A stretch of DNA of 64,000 nt from Gnetum montanum (lineage: Eukaryota > Streptophyta > Gnetopsida > Gnetales > Gnetaceae). The stretch's first letter is position 1. The number at the start of each line of letters is the position of its first letter. A model generated the notes under the pieces. It worked only from the letters and a program-made list of their open reading frames with translations. It searched no databases and was not told where the DNA came from. The DNA is taken from assembly GCA_015680685.1 (NCBI GenBank), contig MNCI01023765.1, positions 403,264 through 467,263 on the forward strand, written 5' to 3'. Shown one piece after another: positions 35,260-47,700 of this stretch. The position numbers were made by a program, and so were the translations under genes.

Positions 35260-38200
35260 TTCACTTAGGTAGACTCCTCCTAACCTTTGCAAGATTAAGG
35301 AGTTAGTAAGGCCTACTCTACACAAGCTTGTACTCGCCATCCCCTTCGCTTACAACATTGAAAGGGAGTTCATCCCATAGTGTATCGCATTTATTGTCAT
35401 CATTGGTTGTCTTGGGTTTTTTCCCTACATGGCTAGGAGCTTCTTCTTGAAGCTCCACCTTGGACCCCTATTCTATGTTCATGTTGTTGATAGCTAGGGG
35501 AGCCACGCTATCACCATAAATGATGATTTCACCTCCCTCATAAGAAAGATGAATTTCTTGGTTGATGGGTGAGGAGACAACTCATAATTGAGTTAACCAA
35601 GGTCTTCCTAAGATCAGGTTAAATCCTAATGTCTCTTCCATCACCAAGGATTTTGTGGTTGTAGGAAATTATTCTCTAGCTACAAACTCTAAGGAGATAG
35701 ATCCCTTGATGGAAACTCTTGATTCATTGGAGGACTTAAGAGCTATGGTGGTCATAGGTTGTACTTGCTTAGTTAAACCTAAGCATTCAATTATGGTGTG
35801 TGGGATGACGTTGGTTGCTACTCCATCATCAACATGCATCCAATGTATTTTAAATTGTCTTATGCATCTAATTATGAATAGAGGGGTTGTAGTCACCTCA
35901 CCATTCTAGGGATTAACCTTAATTTTGCTATTGCAAAATGTTAAGGATGTTGATTTTTCCTCCCCTAATGAGGTAGGAATCATTACTACATGAATGGCTT
36001 CCTCATTAGTGGGAATATTCTCACTAACATGTATGGAGGTAAAAATTTTAACTAGCACCTCATGATGTATGGTGGAATTCATAATCAAGTCATATAAGCT
36101 TAAGGTAGTATTTTTTTGCTTTAGGGATTGCTTAACTTGGTCCATTGCACTGAGGAAGTTTTTGTCATTAGTCATGGGCTTATTACCCTGGATGTGCTTT
36201 ACTTCCAAAAGGAAAACTTTAGTTTTAGGTTGTGGCTATTGTGGCTCTTCTTTGTTATTTTGGTTATGGAATTTAGTGTCCTCCTGTGGCTTGTTGATTA
36301 AAGGAGATGGGGTAGAGGAGGTCATAGGTATAGTCAAGATAGGAGTGTGCTTCAGTGGATCCACTTCCTTTCATGCCTCCAGCTACTTGTCTCCCTTGTT
36401 GTCAAGCTTTTGCCTATACTGCCTCCTTTGGTTGGCTAAAATTTTTTGGTTGTCAACTGTTGGTTGTAAGGATGAGGCAGTATCATTGGCTACCACAAGG
36501 GCTAGTTGTGCGGTTGGTTGGGCTACAATTGTTCTAGTTGTATTGGGTTAGGAGACCTTGATGAAGAAATATTCTCTTAGAGGTATTCGTGATGGTTCCC
36601 TCACAACAAAGGGAGATCTTAAGCTATGGGAAGCTAAAGAAGCTCTCTCATTGCAAAGGGGTACTTGGATCACAAATGGTTCTCTTCTCTCTAATTGTCA
36701 TCAATGTTGAATGCTAAAATAACATAAGGGCTATCATTAGCATTCAATGGGTCTTTATAGACCTACATTGACCAGTTTTGTGGTCAAATTGGATTAGAAG
36801 GATCTAAGACTAGTTCCCCCCTATCTATCATCCTTTTTAGTCCATCCTTCAATGCAAAGCAGAAGTTTGTATCATGACTAGGCAATTGATGATAATGGTA
36901 AAAGCAATCTATCTTGAAGTATCTAGGCAATGGGGGATCATATTTCATTTCCTAAGAGGAATCTTTGGCTCTTTCACATAGTCCCTCATGTTTATATCGA
37001 GCAATTTTAATCATTTGTTCATGTTGCATGCATCCACTTCACAAGAGTTGATCAAGCAACTCAAATGGTTTTAGTGGATACTCAATGTACTTAGACCTAT
37101 CTTTCCTTTCAAAGTTAGGTCCATTTTTTGTCAATGTATTGGTCCTAGAAGTTAATGGTTGGTTACTGCAGTCATTGGTGGGGGCCTTGGGCAGATTGAC
37201 CTTCAGTCCTTGGTTTGTAGTCTTTTTTTCCTTAGTTACAGTTGCTATAGTAGGGTTGTTTTGTTTGCTCTTTTCTTTGTCTCTTCTAGTTTGCTTATTT
37301 TTATATGATATGTAGCCAAATCATGGTTGACCTCTATCACATCCTCTATGTTTTTAGTTTGCGATAATTCTTGGCTCAGAGACTATGGATCAAGGTAGTA
37401 GAGTTTTGACTTAATGAAGTCATTAACTACTCCCTTGAATATGCCTAACAAGTGGGCTTTGGCTATGGGCTCTAGTATTTCATTCAATAGTTCATTCCAC
37501 CATTGAATGAATTTTTGTATAGGTTCTAAGGACCCTTGCTTAACCTTCACAAGTTCTTCAAGCATTGTGTTAGGCTTTAATTTATACTTGAAGTAGTTGA
37601 CAAACTAGACTACTAAGTCTTCTAGAGAGCATATAGATCCTCTAGATAATTTGCAATACCAATCAAGTGCTTTCCTAATCAAATACATAGAGAAAATCCT
37701 CATGATGGTATGAGGCCATGGCTACAAGAGTAAACATTTAGATTGAAAGATGATAAGGTGAGCATTAGGATCACCTTCTCCATTATATTTGATAAATTGT
37801 AGAGTGGGGACACCAAGAGGAAGTGTAAAGGGTGGGACTACAGGACTTATGGGATCATCCTGGTAGAAGTCCATAATCTTAACAATTTGTGTGATAGTGG
37901 CTTTAAGCCTCTTCAATTCCTCTGTTAGGTCTTGGATCATTTGGAAGGCTTGATCTAAGCCTTGCAGTGGCCCCATAGTTTGTGAGGTTTTTCATAAGGT
38001 TGCGGTATCTATTGTGAAGCTTGTTGCCTTGCTATGGGTTGCATGATAGAAGAAAAAGGTTACACTATGCTTGTGGCTTATGGGCCAAACAAAGAAAAAT
38101 ATTTTTGTGTCAATACTTGAGCCACAAATGGGAAAAATGTAGTGTGTGACCTTTTTGTTGTAGGGGGTCTCATGGTGGACCCCATGTGAGTCGTTATCAA

Positions 38201-38855
38201 ATTTGCAGTGGTAAAACCCACCATTGATGATTTTCTATTTTTTATTTATGTTGCGAATGACATTGATATGTTATAATTTGCTATTTGTGGCACTGACTAA
38301 GTGTGATTTGTTGCTAAAATTGGCATGAAACCTATTGTGGAAGATGGTGGAACCATGCCCATGGAAAAAATAAAATCATTAGGGGAAGGTTCCATGGCCT
38401 TGGGGGATGTTTGTTGAAATAGCCCTCCAAGGATGTTTTTAGGCTCAAATTCTACCCTAAATTAATCCTCTTCCTTCTATTATTCCCCAAAGGTAGGCTT
38501 GTCATCTTTCTCCAATAATCAATTAGGCTAGGACACTAAAATAAATGTCATTAAGGGGAATTTCTTCATATGGGGAAGGGATGTACTCTTTCCCAACCCT
38601 GTGTATGAGCTCAAACTCTCTTTTGGCCTTAGTTTCAACTCATGGAATTAACATGCCTACCTATATTTTGGCACAAATGAAGTTATAGTGATCTTCATTT
38701 ATGGTTGCAAAATTAGGACTCTCCCCTCTAACTCTCAAAGATCACCTTCACTCAATGACTACAAAGTCTTTGAGATCATACACCCTCATGACTTGTTGGT
38801 TATGATCTTCGGTAGTGAAGGTGAAGGGAAATTTGGTGGATTTTTGAAAAGGCAT
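35260..38855 (-). pseudogene. gag-pro: Tat copy 3 gag-protease, broken
   Basis: The ATG at 38,853-38,855 opens a frame matching copies 1 and 2. The region 37,976-37,722 encodes the segment before the gag core (FYQDDPISPVVPP). The core is at 37,700-37,383 (LEPIQKFIQWWNELLN, LLGIFKGVVNDFIK). The zinc-binding motif is at about 36,950-36,860 (C-Y-H-Y-H...SHDTNFC). A clean stretch at 36,208-35,906 precedes the protease. The protease at 35,896-35,500 has VDDGVATNVIP where DSG is expected, so it is inactive. The C-terminal tail ends near 35,260. Stops and shifts are frequent. Confidence 0.85.
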
Positions 38856-39049
38856 GGTTATAGTGCTGATAATTACTTAAGAACGGGCTATAAATGTTAA
38901 GATATGAGTAAATTCTAGTGAATGGAATTCAAAAAATCTTAGAGAAAATGAAAATGGCAAACAATGATATACATACTATACTTAGTAAGTAGGGGACAAG
39001 GGGGTTTTTCCCCTTTACCAAAAATAGAATATTGGCAACATTAGCTTTA

Positions 39050-40020
39050 AACCTCCTGCAAGTTGGCTTCCCAAGTGCATCTATGCTAGGTATGGCAGGG
39101 GAGAAAGAAGGGGGGTGAGATAATGGGAATATCATACCTTCCTATTCCAATGTTGGAGAGAGGAGGGAAAGTTTGAAGACCAATATGAAAACTTGGCAGT
39201 TTCCAAAGATGATTTTGGCAAGTTTTAAAATTTCACCAAAAAAGAGGGAAAAGTGGGCTTGATTGGTATGGAAACCAACATTGGTTTAGTGACAAAGATT
39301 ATGCCAACAAACATTAAATGTTTACCAAGGCTTCCACACTAGCTTGCTCTACGAATTCAAAACAGATGTTGTGAAATTCTAGCACCCAAACCACCTATAG
39401 CTTCCACGTTGAGGTTTCTACCCTAGGGAGGGAATGGTAGCATTGGATTCCTTGGGAGTTTTGGCTAGAAAATGTCCTTCAACTCGCAACAAAAGCAAAT
39501 CTAGTTATAATTGGTTTCAGCCTTTACTAATGCTAGCCTCCCAACTACTTCCACACTGGTATGGTAGAGGAGGAAAAGAAGGGGGTGAGATGATGGGAAT
39601 CTCATGCTTCCTACCTCAATGTTGATGGGGGGAAAAGGTTAAAAACCAAACTAGAAAGTTATTATTTTTTCACTAAAATTGGTTCTATGCAGCTATTAAT
39701 TCTCTCAACTTGGAAAAATGGGGGGATGGGGAAAGTCAACTCACAGATGAGTTCAACGCCCACTTTTAGAAGTTATAAAATAAATGTTTGGCAACAAAAA
39801 AAATGGGGGAAAGAGATACCAATGCTAGCTTTGGACTTAAAATTTATAGCAAGTGCTATGAAAAAACAAAACCCAACCACCTACAACTTTCACATTGCAA
39901 TTTTGGTCATAGGTGGGGAAAGACCAACGTTGATTTTTCAAGGGTTTTGGCTATAAAAAATGAAGGAAACATTTGCAAATGGCTATGAAAATGATAGGTT
40001 TGGCTATAGAATTTAGGTAA
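39050..40020 (-). repeat. Duplicated leader of Tat copy 3 with two hairpins
   Basis: 39,065-39,225 resembles 39,550-39,670, and 39,230-39,430 resembles the following stretch, giving a repeat distance of about 470 bases as in copy 1. The hairpin stems are at 39,115-39,135 and 39,585-39,605; each stem has lost one or two pairs through single-base changes. 38,860-39,050 has no further feature. Confidence 0.6.
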
Positions 40021-40021
40021 A

Positions 40022-40040
40022 GGCCCTTATTCTAGCACCA
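40022..40040 (-). other. Primer binding site of Tat copy 3, tRNA-Asn type
   Basis: On the - strand this reads TGGTGCTAGAATAAGGGCC. It differs from the expected TGGCGCTAGAAGGAGGG by C to T at the CpG and by two further changes. Confidence 0.7.
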
Positions 40041-40052
40041 AGAAAAACTATT

Positions 40053-41640
40053 ATGACCGAAAACCTCGATTTCTAGAATGGGAAGTAAACTAAGGATCCC
40101 TGGTGCAAGTAGTTCCTCAACCCCAAATCCCTAGGGCCTTCATGATGAAAATGGGATTTGGGGCACCCTAGTTGGTTCGGTAGATCAACCAAGGACTTGG
40201 GAGATGCAAAACATAAAAATATAAAAAGATCTAAATGATGCACAAATAACAAATTTATCTTTGAATACAAAACTTAAAACTTAAAGTTTTATTAAGAAAA
40301 GAATAAAGAATAAGTTAGAGAAATGTGTACAAATGGTGCTTGAATGAGCAAAGCCCACTAAAATCAAGATGATCTGCTCCATGACCTAGGTGCCAAGCCA
40401 CTCTTGATTCTATAGAACCTTTCTTTACTACTACAACCTTGGATCTACTAATTTGGTCATTGTTGGGGGTGAGAAAGGGGGATTTTTGAATGCTAAGTTG
40501 CTACATGCTGGGTTTAGAGTCCTAGAAGTGTAGTGTTGACACCAAAATACACTAAATCTCAAGGCCTCAATGCTTCCACATTGGGGTTCAAGAAACTGCA
40601 AGTATGGAAACTTGTAAGAGCTTTTGAGTGCCTGAAAATGCCCTAGGTATGGAGTTGTGTGCAATGTTTTTTATTCAAAAATCCTGAATTTCCAAAGTAC
40701 CTATGTGCCAAAAATGATGAACTTGTAATTGGTGTTGGAATTTGGCTTCTATAAGGTCTTTGGGCCATGAATGGGGATACAAATTGGCTATGATTGGGAT
40801 GCAAAATGGTTGTAAGCTTGATGTAATTTTGCTGCAAATTGGCTACCAAATTCAGATGAAATGGGCATCAAAATTTGGGAGGTTATTAAACATAGTAAGT
40901 GCTTCCCCCCATGGCCATTCCATTTACTAAAAATAGTGATTAAGACACCCTCTCCATGTTGGAGATGAATCTTCCACACTAAGCTCTCCATCATGCTTGT
41001 TGAAGTGGTTGGTCAACGTTGAAGTGCATAACTTGATGAATTTTGCTTCTTGTGCTTCCACATTGGGTGTTTCAATTTTTAACACTAGGGGAAAAACTTT
41101 CCAGGCTAGGGGAAAATTTTCCAAGCTAGGGGCAAACTTTTCAAGCTAGGAGGAAATTTTCCAAGCTAGGGGAAAACTTTCCAGTTTGAGGGGAAAGTTT
41201 CCAAAATGTGTCTTTGGTCTCCACATTAAAGGAGAAAAATTTTTCAAGCCCTCCACCCTTCCATGCTAGGGGTAGGTGAGATCTACCCTTCGACATGTGT
41301 TTTCAACATAGGAAAATGTCTAGCTCCCATAAAACCCATCAAATTATCTTTTCTGACATTCCAAAAGGCATTTTTGAAACACACATCACCCCCCTCCCCA
41401 CCCCACCAAGGCCAAATATAAACACTAAGTGACTTTTTTCACTTGAGGAATGAGGCTTTGACCACTTATGAGGCATTTTTCAGCCCCAAAAGTATAAAGT
41501 ATGTGAAATTTCCCGTTATGGATTACAACTTTTACATTTACAATAAAATTTTGCCTTGGGTTCCATGGGGTGAAAGCTACATGATGAAGATTGGTTATAA
41601 GATGCAAAATTTTATGGTGTTTCACCTCCATGTACCATTC
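40053..41640 (-). repeat. 5' LTR of Tat copy 3
   Basis: It aligns along its length with 18,240-19,844. The TATA box equivalent is decayed (CTTATAG, about 40,747-40,755) and the polyadenylation signal AATAAA is at 40,288-40,293 on the - strand. It contains a 20-base tandem array (41,081-41,200). The outer end near 41,625-41,640 abuts the remnant frame at 41,650-42,029. Confidence 0.8.
41081..41200 (-). repeat. Six exact-period 20-base repeats in LTR U3
   Basis: Units on the + strand such as CCAAGCTAGGGGAAAACTTT repeat with a period of exactly 20 for six units. Each includes GGAAA and TTTCC in inverted arrangement, so neighbouring units could pair. The equivalent place in copy 1's 3' LTR holds the assembly gap. 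Confidence 0.9.
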
Positions 41641-41649
41641 CCCACTAGA

Positions 41650-42029
41650 GGTAAGAATAGGCCACATTGGAGAATTCTACAACTAAGTTTTGACTTCTTC
41701 TAGGACAAAGTTCAAGATAGAATCAAAGTTCAGTTATTGAAGAACCACTTGTTGAGCCTCCTTAGCCTTGATTTACCTTAGGTAGGCATCAATCAAAGTG
41801 ACCTCAATGTTTAGCCTTGGTCCTAGTTGAATTGCTCAGTTTTAGCTTCAAGGATCTATTGAATAGATTCCACTACGGGCTCCTCCTAAAGAGGTCCCAT
41901 TGCATGTGTTTCGGTAGCTTGTTCCTAGGGCTATTCTGACTATTGACCCTTTCTAGTTTTGGGCCACTTGTCCCTAAATTGAAATGGTCCTATCTTTGCT
42001 CCAAATTTATCCCTTGGTTTGGATGCCAT
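41650..42029 (-). pseudogene. Unidentified gag-like start, cut off by the copy 3 LTR
   Basis: From an ATG at 42,029 the - strand encodes MASKPRDKFGAKIGPFQF and a basic stretch, then, with stops and a shift, a Glu/Gln-rich helical-looking stretch (KAKEAQQVVLQ). It directly follows an LTR-like segment, as a gag start would. I do not recognise the family. The Tat copy 3 LTR truncates it at its 3' end. Confidence 0.4.
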
Positions 42030-42039
42030 CTATAATCAC

Positions 42040-42620
42040 AACATGACTAAATATTAGCATTTGATGTGTAACATGGAGCACTTGGATACCTTGTCTCTTT
42101 AGATTAGTTACACTTTGGCTAAGTTGTGATTATGGTAGATTGATTATTTTAATATTATTCTACTTAGATGGCTACTAATGTTCATTAAAAAGGTTTAGCT
42201 CTTATGAATTGGTGATTTTAATATTTTTTTTATTAGTTAAACCTTGTGGGAGTTAGAAAAAATTTGAAAAAAAAAATTATCAGAAACCTTAGGTTTGTGG
42301 CCCCCATGACATAGAGCTCACCTCTAATTGCTCTAAGATCAAAGAATAGGGTTAATTGGACAAGCGATTTGCAAGTTATGGGCTTTAGAAAGATTTGGGT
42401 GCTTAAAACTACAAAAACTTCTTGGGCATTTGAGGCAAAATGTGCAAAATTGCACTAAGTGTTGTGCTATATATAAATAATCTTTATACTGCATCAACAG
42501 GGTTGCATCAACACAAGGGGTTGCATCGATAGGATCACGTCAATGTTGCTACTAGTGAAAATTTTGCACTTAGAAAAAAGAGTGGAAAACAAGGATTTTT
42601 TTTAATAAATTTGGATTCCA
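42040..42620 (-). repeat. LTR-like segment of an Athila-like element (3' side)
   Basis: On the - strand this includes TATAAAG and TTATTTATATATAGC near 42,465-42,490, preceded by GATGCAACC and TGTTGATGCA words, and then CCCATAACTTGC near 42,385. It resembles 55,670-55,900 in the second Athila-like copy. At under 600 bases it is probably truncated. Confidence 0.5.
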
Positions 42621-44000
42621 AAGTAAGCCAAGAACATGATGAAATGCATGAAGAGGGCTAGATAATTCACAAAAAAGAATATTTTTCATGGAGAACATTA
42701 ATGAAGGACTGCACAACTAGAAATAACCAACGTTGAGCATAAAACACTTGAATACAAAAAATGCCTAAGGGATGAGGAACTTAATCAAACCAACCATAGT
42801 AGGCTTATGCCCTTAATTCCCTTGCATGCCCTCAAACCAAGGAGTCTATGGCTCCCATGGATAATTAATGGTTATGGTTAGTTAAGGATCAAATCACCAA
42901 AGAAACTATCAAATAATTTTAACCATATCAAACCAAGACATTAAATGAACATCAAAAAAGGTAATGAGGTGAGTTGTGAAAAGCATATGTGGATGAAGTA
43001 GAGTGTGGAATGGAGTCCTATATCATGGTTACATGAAGTCTCTTATTCATTTTATGGTTAATATGACTTGATAACATCATCCTTAGTCCAAATTAAAACT
43101 AACCACTTCCAATGACTTTGCATTGACACTCTTAGATCAATCCATTCCCCAAGGGACAAGAGTATCTACATGGATCAATCACAATTCCAAAAAGAGAAGA
43201 AAAGATAACTAGGAAGTGAGATGGGCCTTAGTTAGAGGGGACCTTTAAGCATGGGTAACATGTCTTTCTAGTCTCATAAATAGTGCTTGTAGCTTGTTAT
43301 TTTATCTAAGGGATGTGCTTTGAATTTTCATTATTGTGTGTTTTTTTTTTCTAGATTTTTGGATGGAAACCACACCATGCAAAGACTTAGCTTCCTATTA
43401 TTGGTCAATATAGGAATGGCAAAGGACCTATGAGAATATTGATGCATCCCAAAGGATAGGAAAGTACCAAAAGTATTAAATTCCCTTGAAGTCATACCCT
43501 TGTCTATTCCTTTAATCCTTCCTAATTTTAGAAACTAGCAAGGTCACAAATTCATTTTAAGTTTCATTTAAGAAGGAACCTCATACTTCAAAAATAAGGG
43601 AACACCATAGAGTTGTGTGGATTAGTGGATGATGTGGACTCACTACCTAGTATCATGAAAAGAAGCCATGTCTTAATTATCAATATCAAAATTCAAAGAT
43701 AGAATCTAGGCATTAGTAATCAAATAACATTATAGTACAAACCACCATCAATTAGCAACTACAGTTGCACCAAGTCCTGGTGGCAATAAAGAAAGAATGA
43801 AAAATAAAACACAAGAGAAATCAAAACCAAATAAACTAAAATATAGAAGATATTTTAAAATGTTCAAGATAGGAAAATTTTACTACAAATAGTATAAAAC
43901 AAAAATTATGAAAAATAAAAAAATGAAAAATTGAGGAGTCGCATTAATTGTTCAACATGGATGACCATCTTCACCACAACTAAGTTGGAAGAAGAAGATC
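42620..44000 (-). other. 3' untranslated region of Athila-like copy A
   Basis: AT-rich sequence without reading frames, partly similar to 55,950-57,700: shared phrases are GCATGGGTAACATGTCTTTC and a long A-rich stretch at 43,780-43,940 versus 57,290-57,480. Nothing else recognised. Confidence 0.5.
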
Positions 44001-44159
44001 CAAAAAATTGAGCATGCTTATCCATCCATTGAGGTGTTATAGTCATTGGCTCTCGTAGGTTCTTAAAAAGTCTTTATTTGTTGTATGTTGACAAGTAGCT
44101 TCTTATTGGAAATTTAGTTTTGTAAATTAACATGGCCCTAGAGGAAAAGGTTTAATAGA

Positions 44160-45235
44160 TAATATAAGATCCTTTCCACAACATTTGGAACTTAGTTCAT
44201 TGTGGCACATATGTGGGATTCTAGTATAAAACCTTATCTCCTAGTTGAAATTTCACTTTCCTAATTCTAAGGTCATGGAATTGTTTATTAAATTCCTTAT
44301 GCACTTCATTAGATGATAGGGCCACCAATTGGTTCTCATCTAGCACATTAAGATCCATTAACCATTCTTTCTATGTTAGGCTCTGATTAAGGTAAAGGTC
44401 ATAAGCCATTAAAAGTGTATGGAGTTCTACCTGGATAGGAAGCATTGGTAGTTCTTCATACACAAGCTCCTAGAGAGAGTAGCTAATAGGAAGTTTCCAA
44501 GTAAAACTATAGACCCAAAAGACATCATTGAGTTTTGTGCTCCAATCCCTCCTATATTTACTCATGATTCTAGTTAGTATTTTTGTGATCTCTCTAATAG
44601 CAACCTTTGCATGATTGTTGGCTTGGGGTAATATGAAGTTGTTAGTTTTTGCTCAACGCCTAATTGTCACATGAGCTTTTGAAAGGTAGTACTTCTAAAG
44701 TAAGATCCATCATCAGATATAAGTGCATGTAGCATGCAAAACCTGTTTACAACGTGTTGTTGTACAAACTGAGCAATCATAGAAGATTTGCAATCAGTGA
44801 TGGCCACTGCTTTTTCTCACTTGGTACAATAGTTGATAGCTACTATGACATACACCTTTCCATTGGACATGGGAGTGATGGGACCCCTAAAATTGATGCC
44901 CCAAATATTGAAGGGCTCTAGAAATTGGATCCATTATTAAGATCCCTTCATACAATCGGTCATCCCACCATCACGTTGGCAATGTTCACAAGAGCAAATG
45001 AAGTGATGAACATCCCTAAAAAGTGTTGGCCAACAATACCTTTCCATGAGGATTTTAATGGTTGTTTGAATCTTAGCATAATGGGTCCCACAAGAACCCT
45101 CATGAACATCTTGGAGAATGCGTAGTTGATCATCATCAAGTATCCACCATCAAACCAGGCCATCAACACACACCTTATAAAGGTATCCATTTATTTTCAT
45201 GAAGTGTTTTTTCTAGGCAAAGAAACTATTATTTC
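44160..45235 (-). pseudogene. Athila-like copy A integrase, inactive
   Basis: The zinc finger is complete: H in DVHEGSCG, H in GTHYAK, then C..C in CEHCQ (about 45,120-44,960). The catalytic core is damaged: the first Asp in WGIDF is Asn (WGINFRGP), the second Asp is kept (SDDGSYF), and the Glu region reads PKPTIMQR with no Glu in place. Two or more shifts and many stops follow. The C-terminal part fades out near 44,160. Confidence 0.8.
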
Positions 45236-45399
45236 TTCCTATTGTCCCATTCATGTGGCATCTCCTGAGTAAGAAGGTAGGTGAGAATGCCATCATACCA
45301 GTTGGTTTCAATGGGCAGTTGTTCAATTACAACTTTGACAAAGAGAAGTTCATCAAGAAATTGATCTGAAAGTGGGCTTTCCACCTCTTTGTTGTCCCA

Positions 45400-46640
45400 T
45401 CTCAACCAAGAAAAGTGGTCAACAACCACATTCTCAATTCCCTTATAATCTACCATGGTTAGATCGAATTCCTATAAGATCACTCGGCACTGCATGACAT
45501 GGGGGCTCACCATTGGCTTATTCATCAAGAACTGAATTGTACTGTGGTCTATGTACATAAACACCTTGTACCCCAACACATAGTGCTAGAATTTTTTGAA
45601 GACACACATCACTACCATTAGTTCTTTCTCAATGGTGAAGTAATTCAGCTATACACCCATGATACTTTTACTCACACAGTGGATGTAATAAGGACATTTT
45701 TAATCATCCAACTATGTAAGCATGGCTTCCAAGGCATAATTTGATACATCCGTCATAATGTGGAATGATCTAGACCAATCAGCTACTCATAGAATTGGAG
45801 TTTCCATAAGCTACTACTTGAGTTGCTGGAATGTATGCTCACATTCCTTGGTCTAGACAAATGAAGTATCCTTCTTTGTTAGCTCCACAAATGGTTTAGT
45901 GATCTTAGAGAAATTCTCAATGAAGCACTGGTAAGAGCCAGTGTGCCCAAGGAATGACCTCACATCTTTGACTATTTATGGTTGTCAGGTTATTCCTTGG
46001 ATGACCCTTATGTTTTCAAGGTCCACCTCAATCCCTTTTATGAAATTCTATGCCCCAACACAATGCTCTCTTGGATCATCAAGTGGATTTTCTACTAGTT
46101 AAGCCTAAGGTTTGTCTCTACACACCTTTTTAGCACTTGCCTAAGAAGGTCTAGGGCTTGCTAGAATGTAGCTTCGTAGGTGGACAATTCATTTATAAAG
46201 ACTTCCATCCCATTACCAATCTACTATTGGAAAATGCTAAGGACAAGGCATTGGAATGTTACAGTGGCATTGCATAGGCCAAAAAACATCTTTCTATATG
46301 TGAAAGTTTCCCAAAAACTTGTGAATGTGATTTTGGCCTACTCTTCTAGTGCTATCAAGATTTGGTTATAGCCACTATAACCATCCAAAAAGCTATAATC
46401 ACAATGTCAAAAAATTCTATCCAACACCTGGTCCACAAATGGTAAAGGAAAATGATCCTTGAATGTTGCCATGTTCAACAGTCTAAAATCAATGTAGATC
46501 CTCCATTTCCCACATTTCTTTAGCATGATCACAAGTGGGCTATCCCACTCACTATCCACAATGGGATAGATGAACCCTGCCTTAAGGAGTTGTTCAATCT
46601 TCTCCTTGACAATCTAGTTCACTTTGGGATTCAATGTTGT
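45400..46640 (-). pseudogene. Athila-like copy A reverse transcriptase and RNase H, inactive
   Basis: RT begins near 46,625 (EQLLKAGFIYPI), continues WRIYIDFRLLN, FLDGYSGYNQI and FFGLCNATVTFQ. The usual catalytic FMDD reads FINE at about 46,185, so both Asp are lost. The thumb is near 45,990-45,880 (VRSFLGHTGSYQ). RNase H runs about 45,800-45,400 and ends in DYKGIENVVVDHFSWLRW, the typical gypsy RNase H end. Many stops. Confidence 0.85.
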
Positions 46641-47111
46641 AGCTACCTATTTGGTTTAATGAAGGGATCTATGTAGATGAGATGCTGGCATATCCTTGAA
46701 TCAATTCTAATTAGCTCATGACATGACCAAATAAAGGTCATTGGCCATTTGTTGACCACCTCCAATAGATTTTTTTTTTACATAGGAGTAAGGTTGGCAT
46801 TGATAATTATTGGCTTGCCATTTTTCAAAAAAGCATATTCCATTTTGGCCAGTTTTTAACTTAAGGGACTCATGTTTAAAGCTCTTAGGGATTTCAAACT
46901 TTCCCCAATTGATATCATCAAGCTCATCAAAGATTTGGTGATGGATTTACTCTATTTTTTCCATGCCTTCAATGTAGACACTTATTAGGCTCTCAGTTTG
47001 TACCATGCACAAGGTTTAACTACCTTGAGATTCGGCTGTCAACCATTGGGTACCCTCCTAGTTTGTGGTTGCTACATACAGGCACCTCAGAAACTCTGTG
47101 AAATTTGCACA

Positions 47112-47700
47112 CTACTTGCATGTTGTGAGTATGGTACTTTTGACTATCCATAATTTTTTCATGTAGTGGCACCTTATGTCACTATACACAATGCATGGAA
47201 CATGCTTCCTCTCTATTTTTACAAATTTGTTTTTCTTGAAAATCTCCAAGGAGAGATCTCTAATTCCCAACTGCACATCAATTATTCTTAGCCAAGCCCT
47301 TCCTATAATGATTGGGAAGTTTCCCTTATAGTTATCCACATGAATCACTAAAAAGTCAGCAAGATATGACCAACCACATATGGTGGTTATAATATCCTCC
47401 ACCAATTCCAAGGAAATAGTGATGGATTAATCTACTAACTCAAGATGAATGTTGCTTTTCTTAAGAAGAGGTAGGTTATAGGGTTTGTACATTTCATGAG
47501 AGATTAAATTGACACTTGAACCTAAGTCCAAAAGAGCCTTACAAGGCTCATTCCCAATGATTTGCAAGTAAATGAGGAAACAACTAAGATCAAATCTCTT
47601 CATAGGAAGATGACCAACCTTTATGCAATCAGTAACTACATGGGTCAACATTTCAATGTGCACTTTTGAAGGTGTTTATTTTGAAAGGATCTTGAAGGAT
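47112..47700 (-). pseudogene. Athila-like copy A protease
   Basis: ALLDLGSSVNLI is at about 47,545-47,510 and matches the Athila style, in which the active-site triad is written DLG. Downstream, at 47,411-47,112, are GWSYLADFLVIH and FPIIIGRAWL, the latter the C-terminal retropepsin block. Two frames are separated by a shift near 47,420. The stretch 46,640-47,112 links protease to RT and has no clean frame. Confidence 0.8.

Larger units (their letters stand above)
30119..41640 (-). mobile_element. Tat-like LTR retrotransposon, copy 3, reverse orientation (3' half missing)
   Basis: Reading the - strand from 41,640: LTR, primer site, duplicated leader, gag-protease, long GGCC array, antisense gene (therefore on the + strand) and its upstream repeats. 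It stops at about 30,119, matching copy 1 position about 10,050. Spacer, pol and 3' LTR are missing. Together with copy 2 it forms a large, imperfect inverted repeat with the LTRs outermost. Confidence 0.8.

Noticed and set aside
41389-41407. C-rich run that could form a G-quadruplex on the - strand
   Set aside because: Only three clear G runs with very short loops; the same place in the other LTRs is not conserved as a four-run motif.
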